Below are positions 23,032-32,169 of a DNA stretch of 64,000 nt, piece after piece. Position 1 is the first letter of the stretch, and each line of letters starts with the position of its first letter. The DNA lies in contig JAAVCL010000018.1 of assembly GCA_014802335.1 (NCBI GenBank), positions 1 through 64,000 on the forward strand, in the 5' to 3' direction. The position numbers and the translations under genes are program-made. The notes below the pieces were generated by a model. It was not told where the DNA came from and ran no database searches. It saw only the letters and a list, made by a program, of their open reading frames with translations. Origin of the DNA: Bacteroides sp. Its GTDB lineage: Bacteria > Bacteroidota > Bacteroidia > Bacteroidales > Muribaculaceae.

Positions 23032-26000
23032 ATGCTACGTGAACTAATCAACAAAGGGTTAACCAAATTCCTTTTGCCGCTCGCGATCATCCTTGCATTC
23101 GTACCCGGAATTTCCGCGTGGAATTACTATTATCTTCGCGGATCCGACAGTGACTATGCAGGTGGTAAACGAGTTGCTCTGACATGGAACGGTTCCGAGA
23201 ATCAGTATGAAGGGACTCTTACAGTAACCGAGGACACTTGGACTTGTAAAGTCACTGTGGGCAACAGTGAAAATGAAGACAACACTTGGTTTGGACCTAC
23301 ATCAGACACCACAGTTTCCGGTCAGACTGACTTTGGGGTTCAAGCTGATGGCTCGAAAGATTTCACTTTCACCAAAGGAACTTATTATCTTTTCCTGAAA
23401 ACCGATGGCAACAATCAGGGATGGAATCCTAACCACCTATATATTACCGGAGGTGGAGGAGGTGTTGTGACACCCGCTAAGGAGCGTCCTGATCAGCTCT
23501 ATGTAAATGTGATGCTCGCTGACGGCACTTCCTACCCTGTGCTGATGCGTCTTTCTGACAACGGCAAGCAGTTCCACGGTATTGTTAACGGATTCACTAC
23601 CGGCGACAAGTTCAATTTCAATTTCCGCGAGAACGAACTCTCATGGGATGGTTTCAAGCTTTATCCTGATAACGCCAACACTCCGGCTGCAACAGGAGCT
23701 ATTAAGAACTACACTACTGACGGTGGTGAACCCAACGGTAACTGGGTTTACACTCTGACTGAAAACAAAAACGTGATTCTTCGTGTAGACCTCACTGATC
23801 TTGATAACCCCATACTTAAGGTGGAAACAATCAGCAAGACCGGTCAGGAATACTACCTTCATGCAGGATTCCTCGGCAATTGGGACAAGAACCAGCGTGT
23901 AAAGTTCCTCCAATATAGCGAAGATCCCACCCTGCTCCGTGCAGTTGCCATTTACAAGGAAGCAAATGCCGGAAATCTTGGTTTCAAAATCACCAATAAG
24001 GCTACTGCCGATAACGGGAATTGGTACTCAGCCGGTCAAGTGCTTGGCAACGGCGTAGAATTCAATCAGTTTGTACCTGTTTCCGATGCTGCCTCAAATC
24101 GCGATTTCGGTTCGACCAAGAACACCACACTTGATGAGAGTGCACTGTTCCAGACAGTGACTTTCTATCTGACCCTCAACGAAGACGGCAGCATAAAATC
24201 ACTCAAGCCCGAATGGATAGGTGAAGCTGCAGCCGTAACTGATGATATGCCTGTATATCCCATAGGCGTATATACCGATGCAGCTCTCAAGCGCTACGAC
24301 CAGTGGCCCGTGATGTACCTGCAGGCTCGTGTCCTCAATAACAACCGCATCACTCCCGAGTATCAGTTCACTCAGGTTTCTCCTGATCGTTACGAACTTG
24401 AGCTTACCATGCGAAGCACCAAGATGCGTAATAATAAAGATGGCGACGAATATGACAACTATGGCACCGTTATCACCGTAAAAGGCTTCAACAATGCCTA
24501 TTCAGCAGCGGAAACATTTGTGGACTATGGAAGCTTCACACTCCCCAAGACACAGGCTACTGACGGTGCACGGTACAAAGCAATTTGTCAGAAGCAGGAA
24601 GATGGCACATGGAAATTATCATTTGAGCCTATCGGCGAAATTAACGACCTTCCATTCTTAGCAATGGTTGGCGGTGGTTGGATTCAGCGTGAAGTAAGCA
24701 AGACTCCTAACCCTGACAATTCAGGTAACGTCCAGACCACAAATAATGGTTGGCAGGAATCTTGGATTCAGTATGACAGCCGAGGAAATGTTCTCCGTGA
24801 CCGTAAGGGTAATGTGATGTACAACACCATGTGGCCTCCACGCAATCCTATCCTCTTCAAGACTGAATTTGAAATCGGCGGAACAAAGAAAGACTTCACA
24901 CTGTCCTCTAAAGACCTCACGTTCAACAAGGTGGGCACGATGACAGGTAAAGAATGGAAAGAAAAGTTCTTCAGAGAGTACAAGAATACAAATCTTTCTT
25001 ATACTTCTGATGAGAGTAAACCATGGGAGTTCAATGCTCCCCGCGAATATGCGAATCTTCTGGCACTTGATGATAACACATCCTATACCCTCTACCGCGT
25101 GGAAAACATGTGGATCAACAGTAGTTGGGCAGAACAATGGGGCAAGCCCTATGGTGTAAAGATCTGGAGTGGATGGATGGGTGACATCAATCAAGAAGGT
25201 GACAAACAGGCTATCTGGTGTAACCATAGTAACTGGGGACACGTAGATGGTGTGAAAGGTGAACTTGGTTATCTTACCTACATCAAGCCATTCTCAAGTG
25301 AGCCTCTATATAATGATCAAGGAGACATGGCCTTCAGCAAGCCGACATTCTTCAAATACGTTAACTTCTTCTATGATGTTAATAAACCACAGACAGTAGG
25401 TCACAGCGTTCTCTTCACTGAGTTAACAATCGGTGGTGCTCAGATCGCAGCCGTATCTACCAATGACTATACAGTCGGAAACTACCAACCTGCACTTTCT
25501 AATATCGATCCTGAAATTAAGGATTACAAAGTGAAGAGCGTGCAGATCCGAAGCTATCTGACCACAACCAACAATGGTCAGGAAAGCGAGGAAATGGTTA
25601 CACGAGTATTCAACTGGACCGGTTCAAAGGCTATTCAGGAATTCCATACAATTTTTGACTCAGAACCGGGAAACAGCGAACTTCCGGGCGATGGAAACCT
25701 CAGTGATGACGGTTACGAATCAACTGCAAAATGGGTGAAAGATAATTATGACTACAAGAGCGGTGATTATTTCTATAAAATGACTGTGGTTATCACTGAC
25801 TCCAATAACGAAGATCACACCATCGTTGTAGACTCCAACCCCTTCACCATCATTAAGCCGGAGGCTCTGACACTGAATGTATATCAGCTTGTAAAGATCG
25901 ATGATGACAGTGAAGATACTTCAACTGATATCGTAACTTCTGAATACTATACATTCAAGGGTTCAGAAGGAAATGCTATTGAGCCAACCCTTCCCGCCTA

Positions 26001-27930
26001 TAAGATTACCATTGTAAACGACAGCAAGTTCGATTCAAATGATCCGACTCAGAACCCCGAGTACGATGAAAACGGTGACCTCATCAGCGGATATATCGAT
26101 GATACCAACTTTGAATTCAGCTACGAATCACTTGACGAACTGCCTGATTATGGTGCGAACTGCCGCTTCACCGACAAGGTGCTTATCGTAGGTAGCGTAC
26201 CGACAGCTCAGAATGTAGAAGGCTATGCTTACGGAGCCGGTAACGTAAATTCTGAAACACCCGCCAATGGCCCGCAGCGCATCGCCATCACTGAAGATTA
26301 CGACCGCTCTTGTCAGCGTGCCGACAACGGTGACCGCTTTATGCATGTCACCAACATTGGATCATTCGAGAATCGTGAGTTCACTCTCAAGATGGCCTAT
26401 AGCAATATGGTTCTGGATGAAGATGGCAAATATGAACTCATAGAGTCCGAAACCGATCCTGTAAGCGCCAACTACGTGGCAGTGGTTCCCGAGCCCCAAC
26501 TTCGTGAAGCCAAGGTAGACGTGTTCTACGGTAAGGATTTTGACGGTGATGGAAATAATGATTACGCAGACTTTAAGTTCCGCAATTTGAATCTTGAGGA
26601 TGCCCACTTCCATTCAGTGCGCGACCATATTGAGATCGAGATGCCCAACGTATCGGAATTCCTCCGTGAACGTATGATTAAAGAAGACTTCTTCTCTGTC
26701 AAGATGGATACAAAAGAGGACCCCAACCGTCCCGAACAGGTTGTCTGGTCAAATGTATTTAGCTTCAACACAGACAGGGATAAGCCTAACTTCGTCGATG
26801 GTGAAGAGCAGGAAAATGATGATCCCAACCTCAATATCGTGACTGTACACGGAAAGTTCCTCGCTCCTGAACTCTTTAACTACGACCGTGCAATTTCTCT
26901 TATCTATTCAGCTGAGGATAAGAATGCAACCCCTGAGAACTACAAGTACAACTACTATCCACGTTGGAAAGATGGTATGGTACACAAACTTGATATCACC
27001 GACAATGCACCCGTAGAGATGGCACACGTACTTGTCAATCCTTCTATCTACCTTGAGGATAGCTATAAAGATGAAAATGGTGAAGAAAAGAATTATGCAG
27101 ATGGCCGACACCTGATTTCCGAGTTCACTATCAACATCCAGCATAAAGACAGCTATGTCCCGGAAGAAAATGAAGAAGGTCATAATTACCTCACCAGTTC
27201 TTATCAGGACTCAAATGCTGATGGCACTCTGAAGTTTGATGAGGATGGCAATCCTGTCATCAAAACAGAACAAATGCACCTCCATCATCATTCTGAAGCA
27301 GACTACTATTATGTTACAATTATCGACTCTCGCGCACGTGACGAAGAAACACTTGGAGATGACGATGCAATCATCACCACAAATGGACTTCTCGCATCAC
27401 GCGATACCGATACAAAAGCACAAATATGTCATTATGCTATCCCGGCAAATCGTCTCCTCAACGGTGGGTATTACCCTGTGACCATCAAGAAAGACTATGG
27501 CACGATTGACGTGACAGGTCTGAACTTCTCTGCACTTGTTGAGGATATCACCACCAACCACTATGCAAAGAATCTGAAGGTATTGGTAAGCTATCTCTAT
27601 CCGTTCAATGTGGATAGAACACCTTCCAACAAACCGGGCCTCTCACGTGAAGTTGCCGACCAGACCGGTGTTGTTATCAAGTCGACAGCTAATGTCGGAG
27701 AAGTTGACACAAATGCAGTAAGAATCTTGACCGGTGTTGACGAAGTTCTTAATGAACTCCCCGGCTATGTTAAAGTTGGTGCAGGCTTTATCGAAGTTGA
27801 AGGCACAGGCGTTCAGATCATCAACGCAGCCGGTGTGACAGTAGCCGAAGGCGAAGGTCACCATGATGTAACAGCCGGAGTTTACGTTGTTCGTTACAGC
27901 GGCAAGACTACAAAGGTTGTGGTTAGATAA
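23032..27930 (+). CDS. Giant secreted protein with T9SS-like C-terminal sorting domain
   Basis: The 1632-residue protein begins with a signal peptide (about residues 1-29, FLLPLAIILAFVPGISA). The first about 300 residues hold beta-rich modules reminiscent of carbohydrate-binding or SusE/F-like folds (YYLRGSDSDYAGGKRVALTWNG; YYLHAGFLGNWDKNQRVKF). The middle is acidic and repeat-like but not assignable. The last about 70 residues (VQIINAAGVTVAEGEGHHDV-TAGVYVVRYSGKTTKVVVR) resemble a type A T9SS sorting domain. It is probably exported and surface-attached or released. I see no catalytic motif, so adhesin or glycan-binding roles are only guesses. It is monocistronic, with its own leader and terminator. 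Confidence 0.75.
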   Translation: MLRELINKGLTKFLLPLAIILAFVPGISAWNYYYLRGSDSDYAGGKRVALTWNGSENQYEGTLTVTEDTWTCKVTVGNSENEDNTWFGPTSDTTVSGQTDFGVQADGSKDFTFTKGTYYLFLKTDGNNQGWNPNHLYITGGGGGVVTPAKERPDQLYVNVMLADGTSYPVLMRLSDNGKQFHGIVNGFTTGDKFNFNFRENELSWDGFKLYPDNANTPAATGAIKNYTTDGGEPNGNWVYTLTENKNVILRVDLTDLDNPILKVETISKTGQEYYLHAGFLGNWDKNQRVKFLQYSEDPTLLRAVAIYKEANAGNLGFKITNKATADNGNWYSAGQVLGNGVEFNQFVPVSDAASNRDFGSTKNTTLDESALFQTVTFYLTLNEDGSIKSLKPEWIGEAAAVTDDMPVYPIGVYTDAALKRYDQWPVMYLQARVLNNNRITPEYQFTQVSPDRYELELTMRSTKMRNNKDGDEYDNYGTVITVKGFNNAYSAAETFVDYGSFTLPKTQATDGARYKAICQKQEDGTWKLSFEPIGEINDLPFLAMVGGGWIQREVSKTPNPDNSGNVQTTNNGWQESWIQYDSRGNVLRDRKGNVMYNTMWPPRNPILFKTEFEIGGTKKDFTLSSKDLTFNKVGTMTGKEWKEKFFREYKNTNLSYTSDESKPWEFNAPREYANLLALDDNTSYTLYRVENMWINSSWAEQWGKPYGVKIWSGWMGDINQEGDKQAIWCNHSNWGHVDGVKGELGYLTYIKPFSSEPLYNDQGDMAFSKPTFFKYVNFFYDVNKPQTVGHSVLFTELTIGGAQIAAVSTNDYTVGNYQPALSNIDPEIKDYKVKSVQIRSYLTTTNNGQESEEMVTRVFNWTGSKAIQEFHTIFDSEPGNSELPGDGNLSDDGYESTAKWVKDNYDYKSGDYFYKMTVVITDSNNEDHTIVVDSNPFTIIKPEALTLNVYQLVKIDDDSEDTSTDIVTSEYYTFKGSEGNAIEPTLPAYKITIVNDSKFDSNDPTQNPEYDENGDLISGYIDDTNFEFSYESLDELPDYGANCRFTDKVLIVGSVPTAQNVEGYAYGAGNVNSETPANGPQRIAITEDYDRSCQRADNGDRFMHVTNIGSFENREFTLKMAYSNMVLDEDGKYELIESETDPVSANYVAVVPEPQLREAKVDVFYGKDFDGDGNNDYADFKFRNLNLEDAHFHSVRDHIEIEMPNVSEFLRERMIKEDFFSVKMDTKEDPNRPEQVVWSNVFSFNTDRDKPNFVDGEEQENDDPNLNIVTVHGKFLAPELFNYDRAISLIYSAEDKNATPENYKYNYYPRWKDGMVHKLDITDNAPVEMAHVLVNPSIYLEDSYKDENGEEKNYADGRHLISEFTINIQHKDSYVPEENEEGHNYLTSSYQDSNADGTLKFDEDGNPVIKTEQMHLHHHSEADYYYVTIIDSRARDEETLGDDDAIITTNGLLASRDTDTKAQICHYAIPANRLLNGGYYPVTIKKDYGTIDVTGLNFSALVEDITTNHYAKNLKVLVSYLYPFNVDRTPSNKPGLSREVADQTGVVIKSTANVGEVDTNAVRILTGVDEVLNELPGYVKVGAGFIEVEGTGVQIINAAGVTVAEGEGHHDVTAGVYVVRYSGKTTKVVVR

Positions 27931-27950
27931 AAGACAAGACACTTCTTTAT

Positions 27951-27990
27951 AAAAAAGCGTGAGGCGCGGGCCTCGCGCTTTTTTTTCTTT
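27951..27990 (+). terminator. Terminator after the giant secreted protein gene
   Basis: A 15-pair stem (27951-27965 with 27970-27984, one G-U pair, loop GCGG) starts with six As and ends in a long T run. It begins 20 bp past the stop. Confidence 0.9.
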
Positions 27991-28072
27991 TCTTGGGAGG
28001 CTTGGGAAAATTGGGATATTTGGGATATTTGGGAAGAGGCCTTTGTTGCCGTGGTTTTTGAGAAAATTTTAG

Positions 28073-28080
28073 TATATTTG
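28073..28080 (+). promoter_or_regulatory. Candidate -7 box of the tricorn-like protease gene
   Basis: TATATTTG matches TAnnTTTG and lies 100 bp before the ATG at 28180. No good -33 TTTG is at the right distance. The preceding 27993-28037 is a low-complexity run of TTGGGA-type words. Confidence 0.45.
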
Positions 28081-28179
28081 CATGGATTCGTTTTTCTATA
28101 TCCGAGAATTCAAATTTATAGAATTCAAATTCATAGAATTTATAATTCGATAAAATCTTTTTTTTAGAATAAAGTTTAT

Positions 28180-31100
28180 ATGTTGAAACGACTGTTTATT
28201 TCTTTGACCGCTGCGGGATTCGCACTGAGTTCTCTGTCGGCGGCAAGCGAGGGCCCGCGTTGGCTTCGCAACACTTCGATTTCTCCCGACGGCAAGCTGA
28301 TTGCTTTTACTTTCAAGGGGAGTGTCTATACCGTGCCCTCGTCGGGTGGGGAGGCTAAGCAATTGACTTCGGGTGGTTCGTATGATACGACCCCTGTGTG
28401 GAGTCCGGATTCAAAAACTATTGTTTTCAGTTCAGACCGCGAAGGGAGCGCCGACCTTTATGCCGTGGAAGCCAAGGGGGGCACACCCCGCCGACTCACG
28501 ACTTCGAGTGGAAGCGAGACCCCGTTGACTTTCATTTCGCCCACAAAGGTGATTTTTTCTTCGTCAGACATTACGAGTCGCGAAACAAGCCGACACCCGA
28601 CGCGCCTCACCCGCACCTATGCGGTAGACATCAGCGTCCCCGACGCGCGGCCGGAACTTTTCACGGCTATCCCCATGGGAGCGGCCGATGTTTCTACCGA
28701 CGGCCGCATACTCTATCAGGACAAGAAGGGGCTGGAGGATAAATTCCGCAAGCACGAGCGTTCGTCGGGCACAAGCGATGTTTGGCTTCTTGAAAATGGC
28801 AAATATACGAAACTGACTGATTTCAACGGTCACGATCTGAACCCGTTGTGGAAACCCGACGGTAAAGGGTTTTACTATGTGAGCGAACAGGACGGCACCC
28901 TGAATGTGTGGAGTGCCGCGGCTCCGGGCGAAAAAGGGGTGAAACTGACTTCATTTGAAAAGCATCCGGTGCGCACCCTTTCGGCTTCGCGCGACGGGTT
29001 GATGGCTTTCAGCTGGGACGGCGATATCTACACACTCCGCGAGGGTGAACAACCCAAGAAACTGAATATCGAAATCAACAGCGATCAGTACACCCGCGAT
29101 GAGATTAAATCTTTCCCCACGGGGAATGCGTCGTATATGGCCGTGTCGCCCGACGGCAAGGAAGTGGCGTTTGTGATACGCGGAGAAGTGTATGTGACCG
29201 ATACGAAATACAAGACCACACGCCGCATCACCGATACGCCGGCCCAGGAGCGATGCGTAGCGTTCTCGCCCGACGGCCGCACCTTGGTTTACGATTCTGA
29301 CCGCGACGGCCAATGGCAGCTGTTTTCGGCTACAATCAAGAACCCCGCGGATAAGCGTTTCGCATACGCCACCGAGATTGTGGAGACTCCGCTTTATAAG
29401 GGTAAGGGCGTGGCTCAGCAACCCGTATTCTCGCCCGACGGCAAAAAGGTTGCTTTTCTTGAAGACCGCACCACCCTTAAGGTTATTGATGTCAAGAGCA
29501 AGGAGGTAAAGACCGCTCTCGACGGGAAGTATAATTATTCTTACACCGACGGCGACGTTCCTTTTGAATGGAGCCCCGACAGCGAGTGGCTGCTGGTGAG
29601 CTATATAGGCGACGGCGGCTGGAACAACACTGATGTCGCCGCTGTAAAGGCAGACGGCTCGAAGGTGGTTGACCTGACGGAAAGCGGATATTCCGACGGG
29701 AACGCGAAGTGGGCGCTCGGAGGACGCGCGGTTACCTACGAATCGGGCAGATATGGCATGAAGAGTCATGGTTCGTGGGGCCAGCAGAGCGATATCCTGC
29801 TGATGGCTCTCGATTCGGAGGCATGGGACGAATTGAATTCCACCGAGGAGGAAGCCTCGATGCGCGAAGAGGCTGAAAAGGAACAGAAAGATGAGGCCGA
29901 AAAAGGAAAGAAGGATAAAAAGGATAAAAAGGATAAGAAAGCCGAGTCGAAGGCCGCGAAGAAAAACGTGCTTGACTTCGACAATCGCCGTCATCGCATG
30001 AAACGACTGACGGGAAGTTCCGCCTTTGTGGGCGATTATTGGCTGTCGCCTAAGGGAGACAAACTATACTACACGGCGTCGGCCACCGAAGGGGGTGGAA
30101 ATCTTTACGTGCGCGATCTCCGCAGTGATGAGTCGAAGGTGCTTCTGAAGGATGTGACCGGCGCGCTCGTGCCTGATGAAAAGGGTGAGAATCTGTTTGT
30201 GATCAGCAGCCGTGGCATGAAGAAGATAGATCTTGCCAAGGGTGATGCTGAAGCTATCGAGTTCGAAGCCCCCTATAACCGGAGCTCGGCTGCGGAACGC
30301 GAGTATATTTTCGACCACATGCTTCGCCAGGTTAAGGATAAATTCTATGACAAGAATATCCACGGTGTCGACTGGGATTATTATGGCCGTCATTACCGTG
30401 AGTTCCTGCCCTACATCAATAACAATGATGATTTCGCTATCTTGCTGAGCGAGATACTTGGTGAGCTGAACGCTTCGCACACCGGAGGCCGCTATTATAG
30501 CAACGGCGCGCGCCTCCAGACTGCGAGCTTGGGTGCGTTCTATGACCCTGATTTTAAAGGCGACGGTCTGAAAGTAACCGAGGTTGTGGGCGGCAGCCCG
30601 CTCGGAACTAAGAAAGCCGATGTTAAGCCGGGTGACGTCATTCTGAGCATTGACGGTAAGAAAATTGAGGCCGGTAAGGATTATTACAAGTTGCTGGAAG
30701 GACGCGCGGGGCGTGCCACTCTTGTTGAGATTGCACGCGCCAATGGTGAACACGACACCGTGAGTATCAAGCCCCTCAGCATGTCGACCTTCAACAATCT
30801 CCTCTATAAGCGCTGGGTGGAACGCAATGAAGCATACGTTGATTCAATCTCGAACGGACGCATAGCCTACGTGCATGTGGAAGGCATGGATTCTCCGTCG
30901 TTCCGGGCTGTCTACGAACGCTTGCTCGGGAAATATCGCAATGCCGAGGCAGTGGTTGTCGACACGCGTTGGAACGGAGGAGGCTGGCTGCACAATGACC
31001 TCGCACTCCTGCTGAGCGGTAAGAAATATGTAGACTTCGTGCCGCGCGGCCAATATATCGGTTCGGAGCCCTTCTCGCAATGGACCAAGCCGTCGGTGAT

Positions 31101-31401
31101 GCTGATGAATGAAGGTAACTATAGCGATGCGCATGGTTCGCCCTATACCTACAAGACGCTTGGAATCGGCAAGCTGGTGGGCGCACCCGTGCCCGGCACA
31201 ATGACAGCCGTGTGGTGGGAGACACAGATCGACCCCTCGCTGGTGTTCGGCATCCCGCAGGTAACATCGGTAGACCTCAACGGCGAAGCCTTGGAGAACA
31301 GGCAGCTGAATCCCGACATCGAAGTTTATAACAATCCGGCCGACGAACTTGCCGGCCGCGACGCACAGCTGGAAGCAGCTGTAAAAGCCCTTTTGAAATA
31401 A
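28180..31401 (+). CDS. Tricorn-like S41 family protease, exported
   Basis: The 1073-residue protein has a signal peptide (MLKRLFISLTAAGFALSSLSA). Beta-propeller repeats with the PD40 pattern (SPDGKLIAF, SPDSKTIVFSSDREG, SPDGRTLVYDSDRDG, SPDGKKVAF) run to about residue 540. A Lys/Glu-rich insert spans about 555-600, a tricorn core follows, a PDZ domain at about 795-870, and the S41 catalytic domain. The tricorn tetrad is visible as Ser766-His767 (NASHTGG), nucleophile Ser982 (NYSDAHGSP) and Glu1014 (WWETQ). It should cleave peptides in the periplasm, with the propeller gating substrate entry. The charged insert is unusual in composition. It is apparently monocistronic. Confidence 0.93.
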   Translation: MLKRLFISLTAAGFALSSLSAASEGPRWLRNTSISPDGKLIAFTFKGSVYTVPSSGGEAKQLTSGGSYDTTPVWSPDSKTIVFSSDREGSADLYAVEAKGGTPRRLTTSSGSETPLTFISPTKVIFSSSDITSRETSRHPTRLTRTYAVDISVPDARPELFTAIPMGAADVSTDGRILYQDKKGLEDKFRKHERSSGTSDVWLLENGKYTKLTDFNGHDLNPLWKPDGKGFYYVSEQDGTLNVWSAAAPGEKGVKLTSFEKHPVRTLSASRDGLMAFSWDGDIYTLREGEQPKKLNIEINSDQYTRDEIKSFPTGNASYMAVSPDGKEVAFVIRGEVYVTDTKYKTTRRITDTPAQERCVAFSPDGRTLVYDSDRDGQWQLFSATIKNPADKRFAYATEIVETPLYKGKGVAQQPVFSPDGKKVAFLEDRTTLKVIDVKSKEVKTALDGKYNYSYTDGDVPFEWSPDSEWLLVSYIGDGGWNNTDVAAVKADGSKVVDLTESGYSDGNAKWALGGRAVTYESGRYGMKSHGSWGQQSDILLMALDSEAWDELNSTEEEASMREEAEKEQKDEAEKGKKDKKDKKDKKAESKAAKKNVLDFDNRRHRMKRLTGSSAFVGDYWLSPKGDKLYYTASATEGGGNLYVRDLRSDESKVLLKDVTGALVPDEKGENLFVISSRGMKKIDLAKGDAEAIEFEAPYNRSSAAEREYIFDHMLRQVKDKFYDKNIHGVDWDYYGRHYREFLPYINNNDDFAILLSEILGELNASHTGGRYYSNGARLQTASLGAFYDPDFKGDGLKVTEVVGGSPLGTKKADVKPGDVILSIDGKKIEAGKDYYKLLEGRAGRATLVEIARANGEHDTVSIKPLSMSTFNNLLYKRWVERNEAYVDSISNGRIAYVHVEGMDSPSFRAVYERLLGKYRNAEAVVVDTRWNGGGWLHNDLALLLSGKKYVDFVPRGQYIGSEPFSQWTKPSVMLMNEGNYSDAHGSPYTYKTLGIGKLVGAPVPGTMTAVWWETQIDPSLVFGIPQVTSVDLNGEALENRQLNPDIEVYNNPADELAGRDAQLEAAVKALLK

Positions 31402-31411
31402 TGAACTGTGG

Positions 31412-31499
31412 GGACGCGATGATTCGCGTCCGGGTTGGCTGGCCCCGGGTTCTACACCCGGGGCCAATTTCGACGCTCCGGACGTGATGAATCACGTCC
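31412..31499. repeat. Three consecutive perfect hairpins between the protease gene and folK
   Basis: GGACGCGA (31412-31419) pairs with TCGCGTCC (31424-31431); GGCCCCGGGT (31441-31450) pairs with ACCCGGGGCC (31456-31465); GGACGTGAT (31480-31488) pairs with ATCACGTCC (31491-31499). The outer two resemble the REP-like family elsewhere in the window. Together they may also end transcription of the protease gene. Confidence 0.75.
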
Positions 31500-31522
31500 C
31501 CATAAACAAAAATTAAATCATT

Positions 31523-32020
31523 ATGCATTACTTTTTGAACATCGGTTCCAATCTGGGGAACCGTAAATTGAATATTTCACGGGCACTGCGCATGCTCGAA
31601 GAAAAATTCAGATATTTTGATGCTTCTCACATCGTTGAGTCGCGTCCGTGGGGGTATGTTTCCGACAACTCATATCTCAACATTGCGGTAAGGATCGTGA
31701 GCGATCTCGATCCCGAAGATATGCTGAAAGAGCTGCATGAGATAGAAGACAAACTCAATCAGCATCCTCACCGCGATGAAACGGGCCAATATGCCGACCG
31801 CGAAATAGACATTGACATCATGGCGGTAGACTATCTAAAAGTCAACACCCCGGAACTGACCATCCCGCACAAACATCTTGCCGAGAGACGATTTTTCCTT
31901 GAGCCTATGGCCGAAATCGCCCCGTTCTGGACCCACCCGATCACCCACCTCACCTGCGAGCAAATGCTCGCCGCCCTCCCCCAAGACCCCACCCCCACCG
32001 CGCAGAAACACGACGCCTGA
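31523..32020 (+). CDS. folK: 2-amino-4-hydroxy-6-hydroxymethyldihydropteridine pyrophosphokinase
   Basis: The 165-residue enzyme transfers pyrophosphate from ATP to the pterin alcohol in folate synthesis. HPPK hallmarks are IGSNLGNRKLNISRAL at the N-terminus, ESRPWGYVSDNSYLN, and the metal-binding signature ADREIDIDIMAVD, followed by TIPHKHLAERRFFLEPMAEIAP. Length is normal for a monofunctional HPPK. It stands alone on the plus strand, converging with infB. The palindromic repeats directly upstream leave only about 20 bp before the ATG, so its promoter either overlaps them or lies further up. Confidence 0.95.
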   Translation: MHYFLNIGSNLGNRKLNISRALRMLEEKFRYFDASHIVESRPWGYVSDNSYLNIAVRIVSDLDPEDMLKELHEIEDKLNQHPHRDETGQYADREIDIDIMAVDYLKVNTPELTIPHKHLAERRFFLEPMAEIAPFWTHPITHLTCEQMLAALPQDPTPTAQKHDA

Positions 32021-32099
32021 CAATACAATAAAATTGTATTGCACAAGGCCCAAATCCGAAAAAAATTTCCCGCCCCGGTATCGAATGATGCCGGGGCGG
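32021..32099. terminator. Paired hairpins in the folK/infB convergent region
   Basis: CAATACAAT (32021-32029) pairs perfectly with ATTGTATTG (32033-32041) directly after the folK stop. CCGCCCCGG (32070-32078) pairs with CCGGGGCGG (32091-32099). Neither has a good T run, so terminator function is plausible from position but not certain. Confidence 0.45.
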
Positions 32100-32107
32100 A
32101 ATGTTGG

Positions 32108-32125
32108 GACATGGCGTGCCATGTC
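32108..32125. repeat. REP-like palindrome, copy 3
   Basis: GACATGGCGTGCCATGTC has 8-bp arms around a GT centre. It is the GACRTGGC variant of the dispersed palindrome, in the convergent space between folK and infB. Confidence 0.7.
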
Positions 32126-32169
32126 GGGGTTATATTTTTGAATTAATTCAACTTCCTAATTGATGTGAA

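Noticed and set aside
28951-29994. 347-codon minus-strand frame inside the tricorn-like protease gene
   Set aside because: It is fully antisense to a gene with clear propeller and S41 motifs. High GC at third positions of the real gene keeps the opposite frame open.
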